Part shown: in pieces, positions 9,698 to 18,518 of the stretch
Position numbering within the stretch: the first letter of the stretch is position 1
Layout of the letters: the number at the start of each line of letters is the position of its first letter
NCBI GenBank assembly: GCA_000831005.1
Contig: CP007152.1
Location: forward strand, 2,542,001 to 2,606,000
Reading direction: 5' to 3'
DNA length: 64,000 bases
From: Marinobacter salarius
Lineage (GTDB): Bacteria; Pseudomonadota; Gammaproteobacteria; Pseudomonadales; Oleiphilaceae
Notes under the pieces: model-generated
The model's input: only the letters and a program-made list of their open reading frames with translations
Told to the model about the DNA's origin: nothing
Database searches by the model: none
Translations under genes and position numbers: made by a program

Positions 9698-10834
9698 ATG
9701 AAAATCCGTGCCGCTGTATTGGAAACGATAGGTGCGCCACAGCCTTTCGACGAAAACCGACCGCTGACGATTGAAGAGCTGGAACTGGATCCACCGGGCG
9801 ATCATGAGGTGTTGGTTCAGATACGGGCAGCGGGTTTGTGCCATTCAGACCTGTCCGTGATTGACGGCAACCGGCCAAGGCCCGTACCTATGGCCCTGGG
9901 CCATGAGGCGGCAGGCGTGGTCAAAGCCGTTGGGGCAGGGGTGACAGATCTCAGCCCGGGTGATCACGTGGTCACTGTCTTTGTTCCCAGCTGCGGGCAC
10001 TGCAGCCCCTGTGCCGAAGGTCGCCCCGCCCTGTGCGAACCGGCGGCCGTCGCGAACAATGCCGGTACGCTTGTTGGTGGCGAACACCGGCTGCATCGGG
10101 CGGATGGTACGCCGGTGAATCACCACCTGGGCGTCTCTGCGTTCGCCGATCACGCAGTGGTGTCCCGACATTCACTGGTACGGATTGATCCAGACCTGCC
10201 GTTTCATCATGCCGCCCTCTTTGGCTGTGCCGTGCTGACGGGCGTGGGCGCCGCCATCAACTCGGCCGATATCAAAGCCGGCCAGACGGTCGCCGTTATC
10301 GGGCTTGGCGGCGTGGGCCTGAACAGTGTGTTGGGTGCGCTGGTGGCCGGGGCAGGACAGGTCATTGCCATTGATCTGGATGAAGACAAGCTTGCGATGG
10401 CCAAGAGCCTGGGCGCCAGCGCTGGCATCAACGCGGCGGACGAAGATTGCGTGAGCCAGGTGAAAGCCTTGACCAACGGAGGCGTTGATTGTGCGATCGA
10501 AATGGCGGGTTCTGAAAAGGCGCTGGAGTTGGCTTATCAACTGACTCGTCGTGGCGGTACAACCGTAACAGGTGGGTTGGCACACCCTGACAGGAAGGTG
10601 TCGATTCAACAGGTGAGCCTGGTGGCAGAGGAGCGAACCCTCAAGGGTAGCTATGTGGGAAGCTGTGTGCCGGTGCGGGATGTGGCCCGCTACGTCAGCC
10701 TGTTTCGCCAGGGACGGTTGCCGGTCGACAAGCTACTGAGCGACACCCTGACCCTTGATGAGATCAACGAAGGCTTTGAGCGATTGGCAAACGGCAAGGC
10801 CATTCGCCAGGTCATTCTTTTTGACGACCACTGA
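9698..10834 (+). CDS. Zinc-dependent alcohol dehydrogenase (MDR superfamily)
   Basis: 378 residues, full length for class I/III-like medium-chain dehydrogenases. Catalytic zinc ligands are the Cys in GLCHSD, His in GHEAAG and a later Cys (FGCAVLTGVG). The structural zinc cluster is CGHCSPCAEGRPALC. The Rossmann motif GLGGVG is followed by IAIDLDEDKL, with Asp after the second strand indicating NAD preference. The thioesterase gene follows by 15 bp, so the two are probably co-transcribed and may act on the same acyl/aldehyde pathway. Substrate not deducible. Confidence 0.85.
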   Translation: MKIRAAVLETIGAPQPFDENRPLTIEELELDPPGDHEVLVQIRAAGLCHSDLSVIDGNRPRPVPMALGHEAAGVVKAVGAGVTDLSPGDHVVTVFVPSCGHCSPCAEGRPALCEPAAVANNAGTLVGGEHRLHRADGTPVNHHLGVSAFADHAVVSRHSLVRIDPDLPFHHAALFGCAVLTGVGAAINSADIKAGQTVAVIGLGGVGLNSVLGALVAGAGQVIAIDLDEDKLAMAKSLGASAGINAADEDCVSQVKALTNGGVDCAIEMAGSEKALELAYQLTRRGGTTVTGGLAHPDRKVSIQQVSLVAEERTLKGSYVGSCVPVRDVARYVSLFRQGRLPVDKLLSDTLTLDEINEGFERLANGKAIRQVILFDDH

Positions 10835-10849
10835 CGCCAGGCTGCCTCC

Positions 10850-11266
10850 ATGGAACGATCTGACTTCCCCGTGTTTTACTCCATCATCACCCGATGGATG
10901 GATAACGACATCTACGGTCACGTCAACAACGTGACCTACTATTCCTACTTCGATTCGGTCATCAACCGCTATCTCATTGAAGAAGGCGGTCTTGATATAC
11001 ACAACGCACCGGTAGTGGGTTTTATGGTGAGTTCCAGCTGCCAGTTCAAGAAGCCGGTTGCCTACCCTGATGCCCTTGAAGCCGGCGTTCGGGTTGCCAG
11101 AATTGGCACCCGTTCTGTGACCTACGAGGTGGGGATTTTCATGGAGAACGACACCCAGGCAGCCGCACATGGCGAGCTTGTCCATGTGTTCGTGGATCGT
11201 GCCACCCAGTCCTCGACACCGATTCCTCCAGGGATTCGGGAGGCCCTGGAGCGAATTACGGTGTAG
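10850..11266 (+). CDS. Acyl-CoA thioesterase, YbgC/4-hydroxybenzoyl-CoA thioesterase-like hotdog protein
   Basis: 138 residues, a single hotdog fold. The signature RWMDNDIYGHVNNVTYYSYFDSV contains the catalytic Asp of the 4HBT family (the D of D-x-Y-G-H-V-N) and the long hotdog helix. The domain also has the usual SSSCQFKKPVAYPD strand pair. Predicted to hydrolyse acyl-CoA thioesters in the cytoplasm. It lies 15 bp after the Zn-alcohol dehydrogenase, likely translationally linked. Confidence 0.8.
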   Translation: MERSDFPVFYSIITRWMDNDIYGHVNNVTYYSYFDSVINRYLIEEGGLDIHNAPVVGFMVSSSCQFKKPVAYPDALEAGVRVARIGTRSVTYEVGIFMENDTQAAAHGELVHVFVDRATQSSTPIPPGIREALERITV

Positions 11267-11293
11267 AGGCCGTCCTTGAGAGGGGCGACCGCT

Positions 11294-11791
11294 TCAGGCG
11301 TCTGGCGTCCAGAGACCCTGCAGTTGCCCCAGCAACGAAGAGCCAATCCCCTGATTTTCCAGGAAGCTCATGATAACCGGGACAAACTGCTGGATCATGC
11401 CGCTGTCCATACCCAGGGCTGTAAAGGCCGATTGCACGCCGTCCATTGACGAGATGCCGGAAAGCAGGCTTCCGCTCAGGCTGCTACCACCGCCCAACAG
11501 GCTGGACAGGCCCGAGGCTTTGCTGGTGAGGGTGCTCATGGAGTCGTTGCCCAGCTGGTTTTTTGCAAGCTGTAACAGGGCACCGGTGCCACCTGTTGCC
11601 TGGGCCTGCGTGACGCCGAGCTGGCTTTGGAGTTGGCCGACCAGTTCCTGGGCTTCACCGCTGACCTCTGATGCCGAGGTCATTGCTTCGGTGCCGCTGG
11701 AAAGCGCGTCGTTAAGGTCGAAGGCGTTAACGGTTGGGGCGAGTAGGTAGATGCTTGAAACCAGGAGGAATTGCTTGATGGTCGCGTTCAT
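11294..11791 (-). CDS. DUF2780 (VcgC/VcgE-like) exported protein
   Basis: 165 residues with an N-terminal signal peptide (cleavage near VNA-FD) and a Gly/Ser/Leu-rich mature domain (VGQLQSQLGVTQAQATGGTGALLQLAKNQL; SSLLGGGSSLSGSLLSGI; GLDSGMIQQF-like end). This pattern matches DUF2780, named after Vibrio VcgC/VcgE and of unknown function. It converges with the thioesterase gene. Confidence 0.65.
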   Translation of the reverse strand: MNATIKQFLLVSSIYLLAPTVNAFDLNDALSSGTEAMTSASEVSGEAQELVGQLQSQLGVTQAQATGGTGALLQLAKNQLGNDSMSTLTSKASGLSSLLGGGSSLSGSLLSGISSMDGVQSAFTALGMDSGMIQQFVPVIMSFLENQGIGSSLLGQLQGLWTPDA

Positions 11792-11916
11792 GGAGTGATC
11801 CTGAGGGATGTGTGGTCGAAGTCTGTCTCCTTTAGATGGTGGCGAACGGTGTTTAATAAAAGTGTGGGAAACCGAGACATATCTGCATGTCGGTTTGGTG
11901 TTGCCTTCTCGCTTCT

Positions 11917-11943
11917 AAAAAAGGGAGGGCAGTGAGCCCTCCT
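11917..11943 (-). terminator. Rho-independent terminator of the GST gene
   Basis: Read on the minus strand: GGAGGGC (11942-11936), a 5-nt loop, GCCCTCC (11930-11924), then C and a T6 run (11922-11917). It begins within 10 bp of the GST stop codon. Confidence 0.75.
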
Positions 11944-11951
11944 CCGTGCGT

Positions 11952-12619
11952 TCAGGCAAAGTCGTATTCACCGCCCTTCTCGAGTGCCTTTTGGTAAGCC
12001 GGCCTGGCGTGAGCTCTCTTAACCCACGCATTGATATGGGGCCGGTCTTTGCCAACGATACCCCGTGCTACCGAGGCTTCCAGTGGAAAGCTCATTTGGA
12101 TGTCCGCCGCGCTGAGGTTGTCCCCCAGAAACCAGGTGTTTTTCGCCAGGTGAGCTTCAACAAAATCCAGGTGTGTTTTGATCATCGGGCCGATGAAGGT
12201 AGCAGTGGTTTTATCGGCGATACCTTTGGCCACCGGCTTGATAAAAAACGGCATCGGGCTGTTTTTTACCTTCTGGAACACCAGGCGCATTACCAACGGT
12301 GGCATCAGGGACCTTCGGCGTAATGCAGCCAGTAGGTATAATCCAGCCACGCCTGGCCGCCGGTTTCCGGCAACATGGTGTCTTTGCCGTAGGTGTGGGC
12401 CAGATACTCGATAATAGCGCCTGACTCCGCTACCACCAGATCGCCATCGGTAATCACCGGTGATTTACCCAGCGGGTGCACTTTTTTTAGGCTGGCCGGT
12501 GCCAGCATGGTTTTAGGGTCACGCTCGTAACGCTGGATTTCGTAGGGCACTCCCAATTCTTCCAGCATCCAGAGAACGCGTTGTGAACGGGAATTGTTGA
12601 GGTGGTGAACGGTAATCAT
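11952..12619 (-). CDS. Glutathione S-transferase, frameshifted
   Basis: About 222 residues after repair, normal for GSTs. The N-terminal thioredoxin-like domain has VHHLNNSRSQRVLWMLEELGVPYE with the catalytic Ser/Asn-type site, and the glutathione-binding PLGKSPVITDG...AESGAIIEYL. The frame is lost near 12308 (after YWLHYAEG) and resumes as SLMPPLVMRLVF. The C-terminal all-helical domain ends with FLGDNLSAADIQMSFPLE. Cytoplasmic detoxification enzyme; the natural acceptor is unknown. Followed by a good terminator. Confidence 0.8.
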
Positions 12620-12753
12620 GCAGTGACTCCACTGGTGTCAAAAGAATGAGCAGGTTAGCAGTGTAGTCTGCAAATAGCTTTTTGGTTCACTCCCATCGTG
12701 CTATGAATCACTATTTGGGAAAGTTGATTTAACTCATCTGAAGGAGGCCGGCA

Positions 12754-13209
12754 ATGGCAGAAGCAACACTGAAGGAACAACTCAACACCGCGGTGAAAGA
12801 CGCGATGCGGAACAAGGATAAGACCCGGCTTGTCACCCTGCGTATGGCGCAGGCGGCAGTCAAACAGATTGAGATTGATGAGCGCCGTGATTTGAGCGAT
12901 GAGGATGTCCTCAAGGTGTTGGACAAGATGCTCAAACAGCGCCGCGACGCCGCCAGTCAGTACGATGAGGCGGGGCGCGAGGAGTTGGGTGACAAGGAAA
13001 GAGCGGAAATGGTAATCATTGAGGAATTCATGCCTGCGGCCCTGAATGAGGATGATCTGGACGGCCTGATTCGAATGACCATCAGCGCTGCCGATGCACA
13101 GGGAATGCAGGATATGGGCAAAGTGATGAACGAGCTAAAGCCCCAGGTACTTGGCCGGGTTGATATGGGCCACCTGAGCAAGAAGGTGCGGGCAGCACTG
13201 GCGGGCTGA
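12754..13209 (+). CDS. GatB/YqeY domain-containing protein
   Basis: 151 residues, full YqeY length. Typical features are LKEQLNTAVKDAMRNKDKTRLVTLRM, a charged DERRDLSDEDVLKVL helix and the C-terminal KPQVLGRVDMGHLSKKVRAALAG, which resembles the tRNA-interacting tail domain of GatB. Often linked to tRNA amidation but not shown to be catalytic. AAGGAGG ribosome-binding site at 12741-12747. Confidence 0.85.
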   Translation: MAEATLKEQLNTAVKDAMRNKDKTRLVTLRMAQAAVKQIEIDERRDLSDEDVLKVLDKMLKQRRDAASQYDEAGREELGDKERAEMVIIEEFMPAALNEDDLDGLIRMTISAADAQGMQDMGKVMNELKPQVLGRVDMGHLSKKVRAALAG

Positions 13210-13254
13210 TGGTAACCCAGGTGCGTGCGCACTGGTAAACGAGAAAGGACCACT

Positions 13255-13949
13255 ATGGCCGACAAAGAACTGCGCCCCAAATCCGATAGACAGGCCATCG
13301 ACCAGTTTATCAACGAGGTTCGCACATTGCCTAAACAGGGTGGCGGGCAGGGCAGGCTGATATTCGCGCTGGATGCCACCGCCAGCCGGGAGGCAACCTG
13401 GGATGAGGCCTGCCACTTGCAGAGTGAACTGTTCATGGCGACCCGGGATTTGGGTGGTTTGGCTATCCAGCTTTGTTACTACCGCGGCTTTGGCGAGTTC
13501 AAGGCCACAGGGTTTGTGACGGAGACCGGTCAGTTGTTGAACCTGATGAACGGCGTTTCCTGCCTGGGTGGGCGCACCCAGATCAGCCGGGTGTTGGCTC
13601 ATGCCGTGAAAGAAACCCGGGAAAAGGCCGTAAGGGCGGTGGTGTTTATTGGCGACTGTTGCGAGGAACCGGTGGACGAACTGTGCCATACCGCGGGGGA
13701 GCTGGGGATGCTGCGAACGCCGGTGTTCATGTTCCACGAGGGCGCCGATGCTCATGCCAGAGAGGTGTTCCAGCAGGTGAGCAAGTTGTCTGGTGGGGCT
13801 TATGCCCCCTTCGATCGCAACAGTCCGCAGGTTCTCAAGGATCTTATGGCTGCGGTGGCGGTCTATGCTTCCGGGGGAGCCAAGCCCTGCAGGATTTTTC
13901 CAGCAGCAGTTCTCCAGAGGTCAAGCGCTTGACTCAGCAGATCAAGTAG
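13255..13949 (+). CDS. VWA-type domain protein paired with a J-domain protein, frameshifted near the C-terminus
   Basis: About 231 residues. Start ATG 13255 follows GAAAGGA; upstream in-frame codons lack a ribosome-binding site. The domain is vWA-like: RLIFALDATASRE corresponds to the strand carrying the metal-ion-dependent adhesion site, degenerate as D-x-T-x-S, and a later strand reads AVVFIGDCCEEP. The last about 20 codons are out of frame (break near 13878), and ALQDFSSSSSPEVKRLTQQIK completes the protein. It is 59 bp upstream of a membrane J-domain protein, suggesting a chaperone-linked complex (inference). Confidence 0.6.
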
Positions 13950-14007
13950 CGCTTGTTTCAATCCACGTTCAAGCCATCGATGGACCGATGAGTTCCGGGG
14001 TATCCGA

Positions 14008-14730
14008 GTGCCACTAACGCTTCTGGTCATAGCACTGTCGGTTGTTGCGTGGGTCTGGCTGCGCAACCAGCCGGCCAGCCAACGTAAGCCGGCGATGATA
14101 AAGCTGGCCTTGATGGCCGGTATCGGGATAGTGGTTCTGATGGCGGTTACCGGCCGTCTACACGCTCTGTTCGCGTTGTTGGCGTTTCTCTACCCACTGC
14201 TACGCCGGGTGCTGCCGTCATTATTGACAGGACGCATGGCGGGGGCCGGAACGGGAGATGCAAACGCAAGTTCAGGCAATCAATCCCATGTGTCCGGCGA
14301 CATTCTGGAAATGAGCCTGGATCATGACTCCGGCACCATGAGTGGCAAGGTCCTGAAAGGCCCCATGGCCGGGCGAGAGCTGGCGGACCTGGGCGAAAGT
14401 GAATTTCTTGAGCTGTTGCGATACTGCCGGGCGCACGACGAGGACTCCGCCCGGCTGCTGGAAAGTTATCTTGACCGCCGGTTTGGTGACTCATGGCGTG
14501 CTGACGATGAGGCCAGCGCTGGAGGCGAAGAATCCGAAGAACAAGCCAATGCTGGCGGTCCACTTACCGAGAGCGAAGCACTGGACATCTTGGGGCTGAA
14601 GCCCGGTGCAACACAGGACGAGATCATTCGGGCTCACCGCAGGATGATGCAGAAAGTACACCCGGACCGCGGTGGGAGTAACTACTTGGCTGCCCGTATT
14701 AATGAGGCCAAGGCGTGCTTGTTGGGCTGA
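14008..14730 (+). CDS. Membrane-anchored protein with C-terminal J domain
   Basis: 240 residues from GTG 14008. Two N-terminal transmembrane helices (about 1-16 and 28-65) precede a soluble region (EMSLDHDSGTMSGKVLKGPMAG) and an acidic linker. The C-terminal about 60 residues form a J domain with the diagnostic HPD in MMQKVHPDRGGSNYLAARINEAK. This resembles TIM14/DjlC-like proteins, so it should recruit and stimulate DnaK at the inner membrane. Probably co-expressed with the VWA protein upstream. Confidence 0.8.
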   Translation: MPLTLLVIALSVVAWVWLRNQPASQRKPAMIKLALMAGIGIVVLMAVTGRLHALFALLAFLYPLLRRVLPSLLTGRMAGAGTGDANASSGNQSHVSGDILEMSLDHDSGTMSGKVLKGPMAGRELADLGESEFLELLRYCRAHDEDSARLLESYLDRRFGDSWRADDEASAGGEESEEQANAGGPLTESEALDILGLKPGATQDEIIRAHRRMMQKVHPDRGGSNYLAARINEAKACLLG

Positions 14731-14752
14731 CGGCTTCTGTCGGATCTAGCGA

Positions 14753-15193
14753 TCATTGTGCCAGGGGAACGTTACCCGATGTGTTAAGTGCAAAGCTGAG
14801 CAACCAACGATTCCCACGTTCAATCTTCGAAACCCGGTGTTGGTAGAGATCTGGTCGAAACAGGTATACCCGGCCAAACAAGTTGAAAATGTTCTTTTCG
14901 CAAATGAATTCACCGCCTGCTTTGGGCTTTACCAGAACACAATTGAGTTTGTACAGCCGGCCTTCGGAAGTCATGTCCAGGTGCGGTCCCACCTTGTGAC
15001 CTTCTGGGTAGCGGACGAGGTACAGGTTCAGGCGTTTGGAGCGGAACAAAATCCGGGTTTTTACGTTTGCTGGCATCGGATGTGGATTCTTTGTGGAATG
15101 ATGTGTTCGCTCAGTTTGCGGGCTCCGTCGGGGCGTGGTCAACTTTGGGGCAGGTTCATCGAATTTCCACTTATGCCTATATATCCAATTCAA
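14753..15193 (-). CDS. 2OG-Fe(II) oxygenase-like protein with two compensating frameshifts
   Basis: About 145 residues. The core has HLD (iron-binding HxD) in EGHKVGPHLDMTSEGRLYKL and the distal QHRVSKIERGNRW with the iron His and 2-oxoglutarate Arg. Near the N-terminus the frame changes at about 15140 (CCCC run) and returns near 15082; in the middle, DGARKLSEHIIPQRIH reads in the alternative frame. The start is uncertain: TTG at 15193 precedes NWIYRHKWKF, and without the central part ATG 15076 would be the first good start. Substrate unknown; a protein or small-molecule hydroxylase is likely. Confidence 0.6.
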   Translation of the reverse strand: MNWIYRHKWKFDEPAPKLTTPRRSPQTERTHHSTKNPHPMPANVKTRILFRSKRLNLYLVRYPEGHKVGPHLDMTSEGRLYKLNCVLVKPKAGGEFICEKNIFNLFGRVYLFRPDLYQHRVSKIERGNRWLLSFALNTSGNVPLAQ

Positions 15194-15274
15194 TAAGCAT
15201 GCTAAAACGTCTCGCCCGGTGCTCGCTCGCTTTTTTCGGGCGCCGGGTACTCTTCCATTCATCGAGATTTCAGC

Positions 15275-15618
15275 ATGTCAGACAAGTTCTTCTACAAAGG
15301 CCGGCAGGACGCGCGCCAGCACCACACCGCCCATGGTGGCTTCCAGACCAAGGCCAGTCAGAAGAGTGGCAGCAAGAAGTTTCCGCTAACACTGGTGGTT
15401 ACCAGTGAGGCGCGCAGGCAGGAGGTCGAAGCTCAGGTGGCGGAAGCCAATCTGCATGCCAACATTACAGTGGATGCCCGCGAGGGTGCGGTTGAATCCA
15501 TCACCGAACTGACGGCGCTCCTGAACAAAGGGGCGACGGTGACCACGGCGAAACTGCTTCCCGCAATGATCCTTGCCATTGCGGGAGTGGTGCCAAGTTC
15601 AAGAAGTGCTGTGGTTGA
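15275..15618 (+). CDS. PBPRA1643-type SEC-C/SWIM metal-binding motif protein, frameshifted
   Basis: About 114 residues after repair. The N-terminus MSDKFFYKGRQDARQHH is diagnostic for the small SEC-C family seen in Vibrio/Photobacterium (PBPRA1643 family). The frame breaks near 15553, and the zinc-binding tail then reads NDPCHCGSGAKFKKCCG with a stop at 15616-15618. The C-x-C...C-C metal site is therefore intact in the corrected frame. SEC-C tails often mediate protein or ribosome contacts; no function is known for this family. Confidence 0.75.
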
Positions 15619-15629
15619 CCACGCGTTTC

Positions 15630-16298
15630 TCAATCGCTCTGTTTCAGACCCATTTCCCAGAAATCGATTTCCAGCCGGGTGGCGTCGCTGAATATCCGGG
15701 TAAGCTGCTCGAACCTGGCGGGGGATACATCCGCCAGTCGTTCATCCAGCCACTGGATTTCCGCGTGCATGGCCTGCTGGAACTCGTCGCTTTCATACAT
15801 GGCGATCCAGGCGTCATACGGGTTTTTGTCTCCCCGAATGGTTTCTGCCCGGTTGTTCAGCCAATTGGCGATTTCCCCGTAACCCACCATGCAGGGGGAG
15901 AGCGCAACATGCAGGTCGAGCAAATCGCCGCGGTTGCCCGTGTCGAGCACATAGCGTGTGTAGGCAAGGGTGGCGCGCGCTTCCGGCAGGTTGGCAAGTT
16001 CTGCTTCTGAAATGCCCCATTCCTTGCAGTAGCTGATGTGTAGGTCCAGCTCTACATCCACGATGGCCTGCAAGCCTTCCTTTGCATGGCGGAGATCCAG
16101 CAAGGTTGGGCTTTTGTAGGCCGCCAGGGCGAAGGCGCGGGCAAACTGGATCAGGAACAGGTAATCCTGCTTGAGGTAGTGCTGAAACGCTTCGGGAGCG
16201 AGCGACGCATCGCCTAACTGCTTTACGAAACTGTGTTCAATGTAGTCGCGCCATTCTGTCCGGCAAGCCTTCCTTAGGTCTTCGAACTGATACGTCAT
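15630..16298 (-). CDS. tenA: TenA-family thiaminase II / aminopyrimidine aminohydrolase
   Basis: 222 residues, full length. TenA hallmarks are the N-terminal FVKQLGDASLAPEAFQHYLKQDYLFLIQFARAFA, the Cys in ALSPCMVGYGEIANWL (catalytic Cys by family position) and the C-terminal WLDERLADVSPARFEQLTRIF. It hydrolyses aminopyrimidines for thiamine salvage in the cytoplasm. It is the last gene of a minus-strand run, 15 bp after RNase Z. Confidence 0.85.
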   Translation of the reverse strand: MTYQFEDLRKACRTEWRDYIEHSFVKQLGDASLAPEAFQHYLKQDYLFLIQFARAFALAAYKSPTLLDLRHAKEGLQAIVDVELDLHISYCKEWGISEAELANLPEARATLAYTRYVLDTGNRGDLLDLHVALSPCMVGYGEIANWLNNRAETIRGDKNPYDAWIAMYESDEFQQAMHAEIQWLDERLADVSPARFEQLTRIFSDATRLEIDFWEMGLKQSD

Positions 16299-16313
16299 TG
16301 TGAATATCCTTCG

Positions 16314-17294
16314 TCAGATTGAATGTGTTTGGGTCAGGCAACTCAACGACAAATCCTTTTCCAGCCGATAGGTATCAAAATCCCGCGCCAGAAACAGCTG
16401 GCCCTTGTAGTGCTGCATGGCTTCGGCCGCCAGTTGGTTGATATGGGGCGTACCTCCCGGCCCGGACTGGTAACGTGAGCTGAAATGGGTCAGCACCAGG
16501 TTGGGCAAGTGAGCCTGTTGGGCGAAGCGGGCCACCTGTTCAGCGGAGCTGTGTTGTGGCCAGGGGCCGACCCGGTCGGCCACGTCCTGGGTATAGGTGG
16601 CTTCGTGGATCAGCACATGGGTGCCGTTGCAGGCATCGGCCAGCAGGTCCGGGGTGTCGTTGTCGCCAGCGACGATAAGGCGGCGGGCCGCGCGGGGAAT
16701 GTGCGTGTATTCGTCACTTCTGAGCAGGCGGCCATCCTCCAGCGTTATATCGTTGCCTTTCTGCAATTCGCCCCAGCCGGGACCGGGCTCGATGCCTTCC
16801 GCCCTTAATTTGTCCTGAAGTAGTTGTCGCTCCAGGCTTTGCTCGGTGAACACATAGGCGCGGCAGGCGACACGATGGGACAGTGCCACATTGGTAACCC
16901 TGACGTGCTCATCCTGCCACTGGAAATCCGATGCTTCGGAATCGATGAAGTTTAGCGAGTAGCTGAGACTGGAGTCGCTGTTTGCGAGCACTGCGCTGAT
17001 GAAACGTTGTACCTGGATGGGGGCAACGATGTCCAGCGGTTCCGTGCGGCCAAGCATGGAGGCGCTGGTGAGCAGCCCTGGAAGGCCAAACGTGTGGTCG
17101 CCGTGGATATGGGTGATGAAGATGGCGCGTAATTGCACTACCGAGTAGCGGGTGCGAAGCAACTGGTGTTGCGTGCCTTCACCGCAGTCGATCAAATACC
17201 AGGGTTTGGGACCGGAGTGACACAGGGCCAGCCCGCTCACATTTCGTGACCGTGTCGGGGTGCCGGCGGATGTGCCCAGGAAAGTGAATTCCAT
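16314..17294 (-). CDS. rnz: Ribonuclease Z
   Basis: 326 residues from ATG 17294, normal for bacterial RNase Z. Zinc motif THIHGDHTFGLPG, with further ligands in VLIHEATYTQD and LVLTHFSSRYQ, is the metallo-beta-lactamase tRNA 3'-processing core; MEFTFLGTSAGTPTRSRN is the standard N-terminus. It endonucleolytically trims tRNA 3' trailers. The start codon lies 2 bp after the TAA of the upstream ATPase gene, so translation is coupled; longer upstream reading is only the end of that gene. Confidence 0.9.
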   Translation of the reverse strand: MEFTFLGTSAGTPTRSRNVSGLALCHSGPKPWYLIDCGEGTQHQLLRTRYSVVQLRAIFITHIHGDHTFGLPGLLTSASMLGRTEPLDIVAPIQVQRFISAVLANSDSSLSYSLNFIDSEASDFQWQDEHVRVTNVALSHRVACRAYVFTEQSLERQLLQDKLRAEGIEPGPGWGELQKGNDITLEDGRLLRSDEYTHIPRAARRLIVAGDNDTPDLLADACNGTHVLIHEATYTQDVADRVGPWPQHSSAEQVARFAQQAHLPNLVLTHFSSRYQSGPGGTPHINQLAAEAMQHYKGQLFLARDFDTYRLEKDLSLSCLTQTHSI

Positions 17295-17296
17295 TA

Positions 17297-18477
17297 TTAA
17301 TCCGCCCATTGCCAGGGTGGCGCATCCAACAAACCCTGCCCCAGGACTATGGTTTCGCCAAGGTCTTTGTTCAGGGCGATGGAGTTGCAGTCGCCATCCT
17401 GTTCCAGAGTTGCCACCAAACGTGGTGCGTGGGAAACGACCCACACCTGGGTTTCACGTGATGCTCGATTGATCAGGCGCCCCAAGGCAGGCAGCAAATC
17501 CGGGTGCAGGCTGGTTTCCGGTTCATTAAGCACCAATAGTGACGGTGGTCTTGGCGTGAGTAGTGCGGCTACCAGCAACAGGTAGCGAAGCGTGCCGTCC
17601 GACAGCTCCGCCTGGTTTAAGGGGCGCAGCAACCCCTCCTGCAAAAACTGCAGTATGAAACGGTTGCCGGAGTCTGCCTCAAAGTTGATGGTTGCCCCGG
17701 GAAAGGCATCCTCAATGGCATCGTACAACGCCGCCCGGTCGCCAACCTCGTGGATGGTCCGCAGAGCCGCGACTAGGCTATGGCCGTCGTGATCAAGCAC
17801 CGGCGTTCGCGTACCGATTTGGGGAGTGCGGATGATGGACTGGGGATCGGTTCGGAACTGGTCGTAGAAGCGCCAGTTGCGGATGGTTTGCCGGACAGCA
17901 TGAACCTCGGGCACAGCCACCGGATCGCTGATTTCGTTGAGGATGCTTTCGTAGGTGTTGAGGTGGGCGTTGTAGACTTCCCATTTACGACCGTTGCGCA
18001 CTTTCACCGCAGGCCCGACCCGGTCAATCAGGCAACTGCTGGGACGGCAGACGTCTCCCGACCAAATGCACTCGCGCTTGATTTCCGGGTCAAACTGAAA
18101 CATGGACGGGTCCTGGTAGCCCGCAAATCCCTGAGGGGCGGGCATGCCCAGTGAGATGGCGTAGCCGAAGTCTTCACCCACAAAGCCCAGCCTAAGCCGG
18201 CTGTTCTGTTTTTTGGCAGAGCCTGTACGGGATCGACACCGTCTTTCATGCCTTTGGTAAAGGTCTCCGGCCCTGCCCAGAACGTGTAATCCAGCCCGCC
18301 TTCCTGCGCGATCGACGAGATTAAGTTGCCCTTTGCGGTTTCAGCCAGTAACCGCAGAGACTTGTAAAGGTTGGACTTGCCGCAGCCGTTGGGCCCGGTT
18401 ACCACATTGAGGCCGGTCAGGGGCGCGACGATACTCTTAAGGCTGCGGTAGTTGGATACGGCAAATGCGTTGATCAT
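17297..18477 (-). CDS. AAA-family (SMC/OLD-like) ATPase, COG4637-type, frameshifted
   Basis: About 394 residues after repair. Walker A GPNGCGKSN follows the SMC/RecF-like start FAVSNYRSLKSIVAPLTGLNVV. The C-terminal part has the signature LSDGTLRYLLLVAALL, Walker B LLVLNEPETSLHPDLLPAL and the H-loop VVSHAPRLV. The frame breaks near 18205 and resumes as GFVGEDFGYAISLG. No TOPRIM nuclease domain, so it is not an OLD nuclease; the family is usually annotated only as predicted ATPase. Sits between the giant signalling protein and rnz. Confidence 0.75.
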
Positions 18478-18518
18478 AATCTCAAGATCACTGAGTTTGG
18501 TAAAAAAGTCTCGTTATC

